Positions 43,026-44,116 of a DNA stretch of 44,116 nt are shown here, in pieces. The notes under the pieces were generated by a model. The model was not told the origin of the DNA. It did not search any database and saw only the letters and a program-made list of their open reading frames with translations. The DNA comes from Branchiibius sp. NY16-3462-2. GTDB taxonomy: Bacteria; Actinomycetota; Actinomycetes; Actinomycetales; Dermatophilaceae. The DNA is taken from assembly GCF_001594145.1 (NCBI RefSeq), contig NZ_LVCF01000041.1, positions 1 to 44,116 on the forward strand. The letters are read 5' to 3'. Position 1 is the first letter of the stretch, and each line of letters opens with the position of its first letter. The position numbers and the translations under genes are program-made.

Positions 43026-43073
43026 ATGTTTCGGCAGTGCCTTGAGCACGTGAACGATCGGAGAGTTGGATGA
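43026..43073 (+). CDS. 15-codon upstream ORF coupled to the WhiB-family gene
   Basis: A perfect ribosome binding site AAGGAGGT (43010-43017) stands 8 bases before ATG 43026. The frame reads MFRQCLEHVNDRRVG and its TGA stop (43071-43073) overlaps the WhiB start in ATGA. The WhiB gene's own ribosome site (GGAGAG, 4-bp spacing) lies inside this frame. The ribosome site and overlap suggest real translation that couples to, or attenuates, WhiB synthesis. It contains one cysteine. WhiB7 genes are known to be controlled through an upstream ORF; for this subfamily I know of no precedent. Confidence 0.55.
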   Translation: MFRQCLEHVNDRRVG

Positions 43074-43384
43074 CGGCGATTGCCTCCCGACCTACCACCT
43101 GGGACGAGAACTGGGCCTCCCGCGCTGTGTGCCGTAGCTCCTCTGCGGCGGATGACCTGTTTGCCAAAGGTGCCGCTCAGCAAACCGCCAAGGCCATCTG
43201 TCAGAAGTGCCCCGTCGTGGCTGAGTGCTTGGCCGATGCGTTGGACAACCGCACCGAGTACGGCGTGTGGGGCGGGATGACCGAGCGCGAGCGCCGCGCT
43301 CTGCTGCGGCGGCGTCCCGAAGTGCGGTCCTGGGCACAACTCTTCCGCCTCGCCCGGCAGCAGGACAGCGAGCGCGCCAGCTGA
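43070..43384 (+). CDS. WhiB-family transcriptional regulator (WhiB4/WblA-like)
   Basis: A 104-aa Wbl protein. Four cysteines hold the 4Fe-4S cluster: C21, C44, C47 and C53 (C-x22-C-x2-C-x5-C), followed by the beta-turn GVWGGMTERERRALLRRRP, whose GVWGG and basic tail contact sigma factor and DNA. The GMTERERRALLRRRP-x-V-x-SW wording resembles WhiB4/WblA, a redox- and oxygen-sensitive regulator of stress and development. ATG 43070 is coupled to a 15-codon upstream frame. It lies between a PonA2-like gene (divergent) and an ArsA-like gene (convergent, 16 bp), the same set as in mycobacteria. Confidence 0.92.
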   Translation: MTAIASRPTTWDENWASRAVCRSSSAADDLFAKGAAQQTAKAICQKCPVVAECLADALDNRTEYGVWGGMTERERRALLRRRPEVRSWAQLFRLARQQDSERAS

Positions 43385-43400
43385 CGAAGCGTCGGTTCGA

Positions 43401-44116
43401 TCACCGCGCCAGTTCCGCACCAATCTCCCGCAACTGATCCAGGTCGTTCACGTCCGTCGCCTGCGTCGCCACCTCGACCAGAGCTAATTCCGGCTGCGCT
43501 GCCCGGAAGCGGGCGATTGCCGCCTCATGACGCTGTCGTACTGTCTCCGATTCCGCGTGCAGCAGTAGAAGTCCCGCGGTGTCCATCGGCTGCCAGCCAG
43601 AGCCCGGCCGACGCGGCTGTTCCTCCATGACTGCGGCAGCGGCCAGCGCCCGGGGTCCGCTGAGCCCGGAGACCAGGGCCGGCTGCACCCGGTTGACCAC
43701 CACACCGGCCAACGGCATGTGATCATCGGCGAGGCGCTGGGTGAAGTACGCCGCCTCGCGCAGCGCCTCACGGTCGGGGGTGGCCACGACCAGGAACGCC
43801 GTACTGGGAGCCGCCAGCACGGCGTACGTCTGCTCGGCGCGCTCGCGGAAGCCACCGAACATCGTGTCCAGGGCCGCCACGAAAGTCTGGACATCGGATA
43901 GCAGTTGGCCGCCCACGATCTTGGACAAGACACCGGAGATGGTGTTCAGCCCGGCCGACATCACCTTCAGATAGACCTTGCCACCCGCCTTGGCCGGTGC
44001 CATCAGGATCCGGATGAACCGACCATCGAGGAATGAACTGAGTCGCTTGGGGGCGTCCAAGAAGTCCAGTGCCGACCGCGACGGTGGTGTGTCGACGACG
44101 ATCAGATCCCAGGCCG
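43401..44116 (-). CDS. ArsA/GET3-like ATPase, C-terminal part (cut by window edge)
   Basis: The final 238 codons of a P-loop ATPase; the N-terminal Walker A region is beyond the window. The switch II-like WDLIVVDTPPSRSALDFLDAPKRL at 44114-44044 and the later LAGVVVNRVQPALV and DVNDLDQLREIGAELA resemble the anion-transporting ATPase family (ArsA/GET3-like), whose two adjacent paralogues lie next to whiB4 in mycobacteria. Its role is not settled. The stop is 16 bp from the convergent WhiB-family stop. Confidence 0.85.
   Translation of the reverse strand, partial: AWDLIVVDTPPSRSALDFLDAPKRLSSFLDGRFIRILMAPAKAGGKVYLKVMSAGLNTISGVLSKIVGGQLLSDVQTFVAALDTMFGGFRERAEQTYAVLAAPSTAFLVVATPDREALREAAYFTQRLADDHMPLAGVVVNRVQPALVSGLSGPRALAAAAVMEEQPRRPGSGWQPMDTAGLLLLHAESETVRQRHEAAIARFRAAQPELALVEVATQATDVNDLDQLREIGAELAR

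Overview
The window is a 44 kb stretch of high-GC actinobacterial chromosome. The evidence is the frequent GTG/TTG starts, a WhiB-family iron-sulfur regulator, the actinobacterial lysC alpha/beta architecture followed by asd, and a PonA2-like penicillin-binding protein beside a WhiB4/WblA-like gene and an ArsA-type ATPase, an arrangement also known in mycobacteria. A Micrococcales relative is plausible, but the genus cannot be fixed from this sequence.

Layout. (1) 1-6.3 kb is housekeeping: a transposase-like fragment cut by the window edge, the small SRP RNA with a recognisable promoter, dnaX, a PlsC-like acyltransferase, recR, then lysC-asd with a structured leader. (2) 6.3-8 kb holds, on the minus strand, a DUF2269-like membrane protein and a glutaryl-CoA dehydrogenase. 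(3) 8-17.1 kb is a tightly overlapping nine-gene plus-strand cluster of sugar-transfer and sugar-modification genes (DUF2332, FkbM methyltransferase, WcbI-like protein, six glycosyltransferases) with no flippase, polymerase or exporter inside it. (4) 17.1-22.5 kb has a luciferase-like oxidoreductase, an orphan DUF433 gene bracketed by a 35-bp repeat, SRPBCC, a small unknown, a PNPOx-like protein, a 2H phosphoesterase, a cation-efflux protein and a bacterial photolyase/cryptochrome that lacks three of the four expected Fe-S cysteines. (5) 22.5-25.4 kb is a minus-strand accessory cassette: two nearly identical 82-aa genes, a coupled 49-aa gene, a protein with a C-terminal TNT-type NAD glycohydrolase domain and a 494-aa unknown. 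(6) 25.5-27.7 kb holds an Fpg/Nei glycosylase and an ADP-ribosylglycohydrolase-family protein. (7) 27.7-36.9 kb is a sugar-utilisation regulon: a LacI repressor, a secreted GH2-LamG enzyme, a YtfQRT-YjfF-type ABC importer and an RbsD/FucU mutarotase. Identical 26-bp operator candidates precede the GH2 gene and the binding-protein gene. (8) 37-38.6 kb has an unknown 460-aa protein with an internal repeat beside tRNA-Pro(CGG). (9) 38.7-44.1 kb has a metallophosphoesterase, a YqeY protein, a small membrane protein, a class A PBP, a whiB4/wblA-like gene preceded by a 15-codon upstream ORF, and an ArsA-like ATPase cut by the window edge.

Two systems stand out. The first is the 28.8-36.9 kb regulon, which reads as extracellular release, import of a furanose sugar, and intracellular furanose/pyranose conversion; galactofuranose scavenging is the best-fitting hypothesis. 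The second is the TNT cassette, in which the small duplicated genes resemble the N-terminal module of the TNT protein itself. Neither function is proven by sequence alone.
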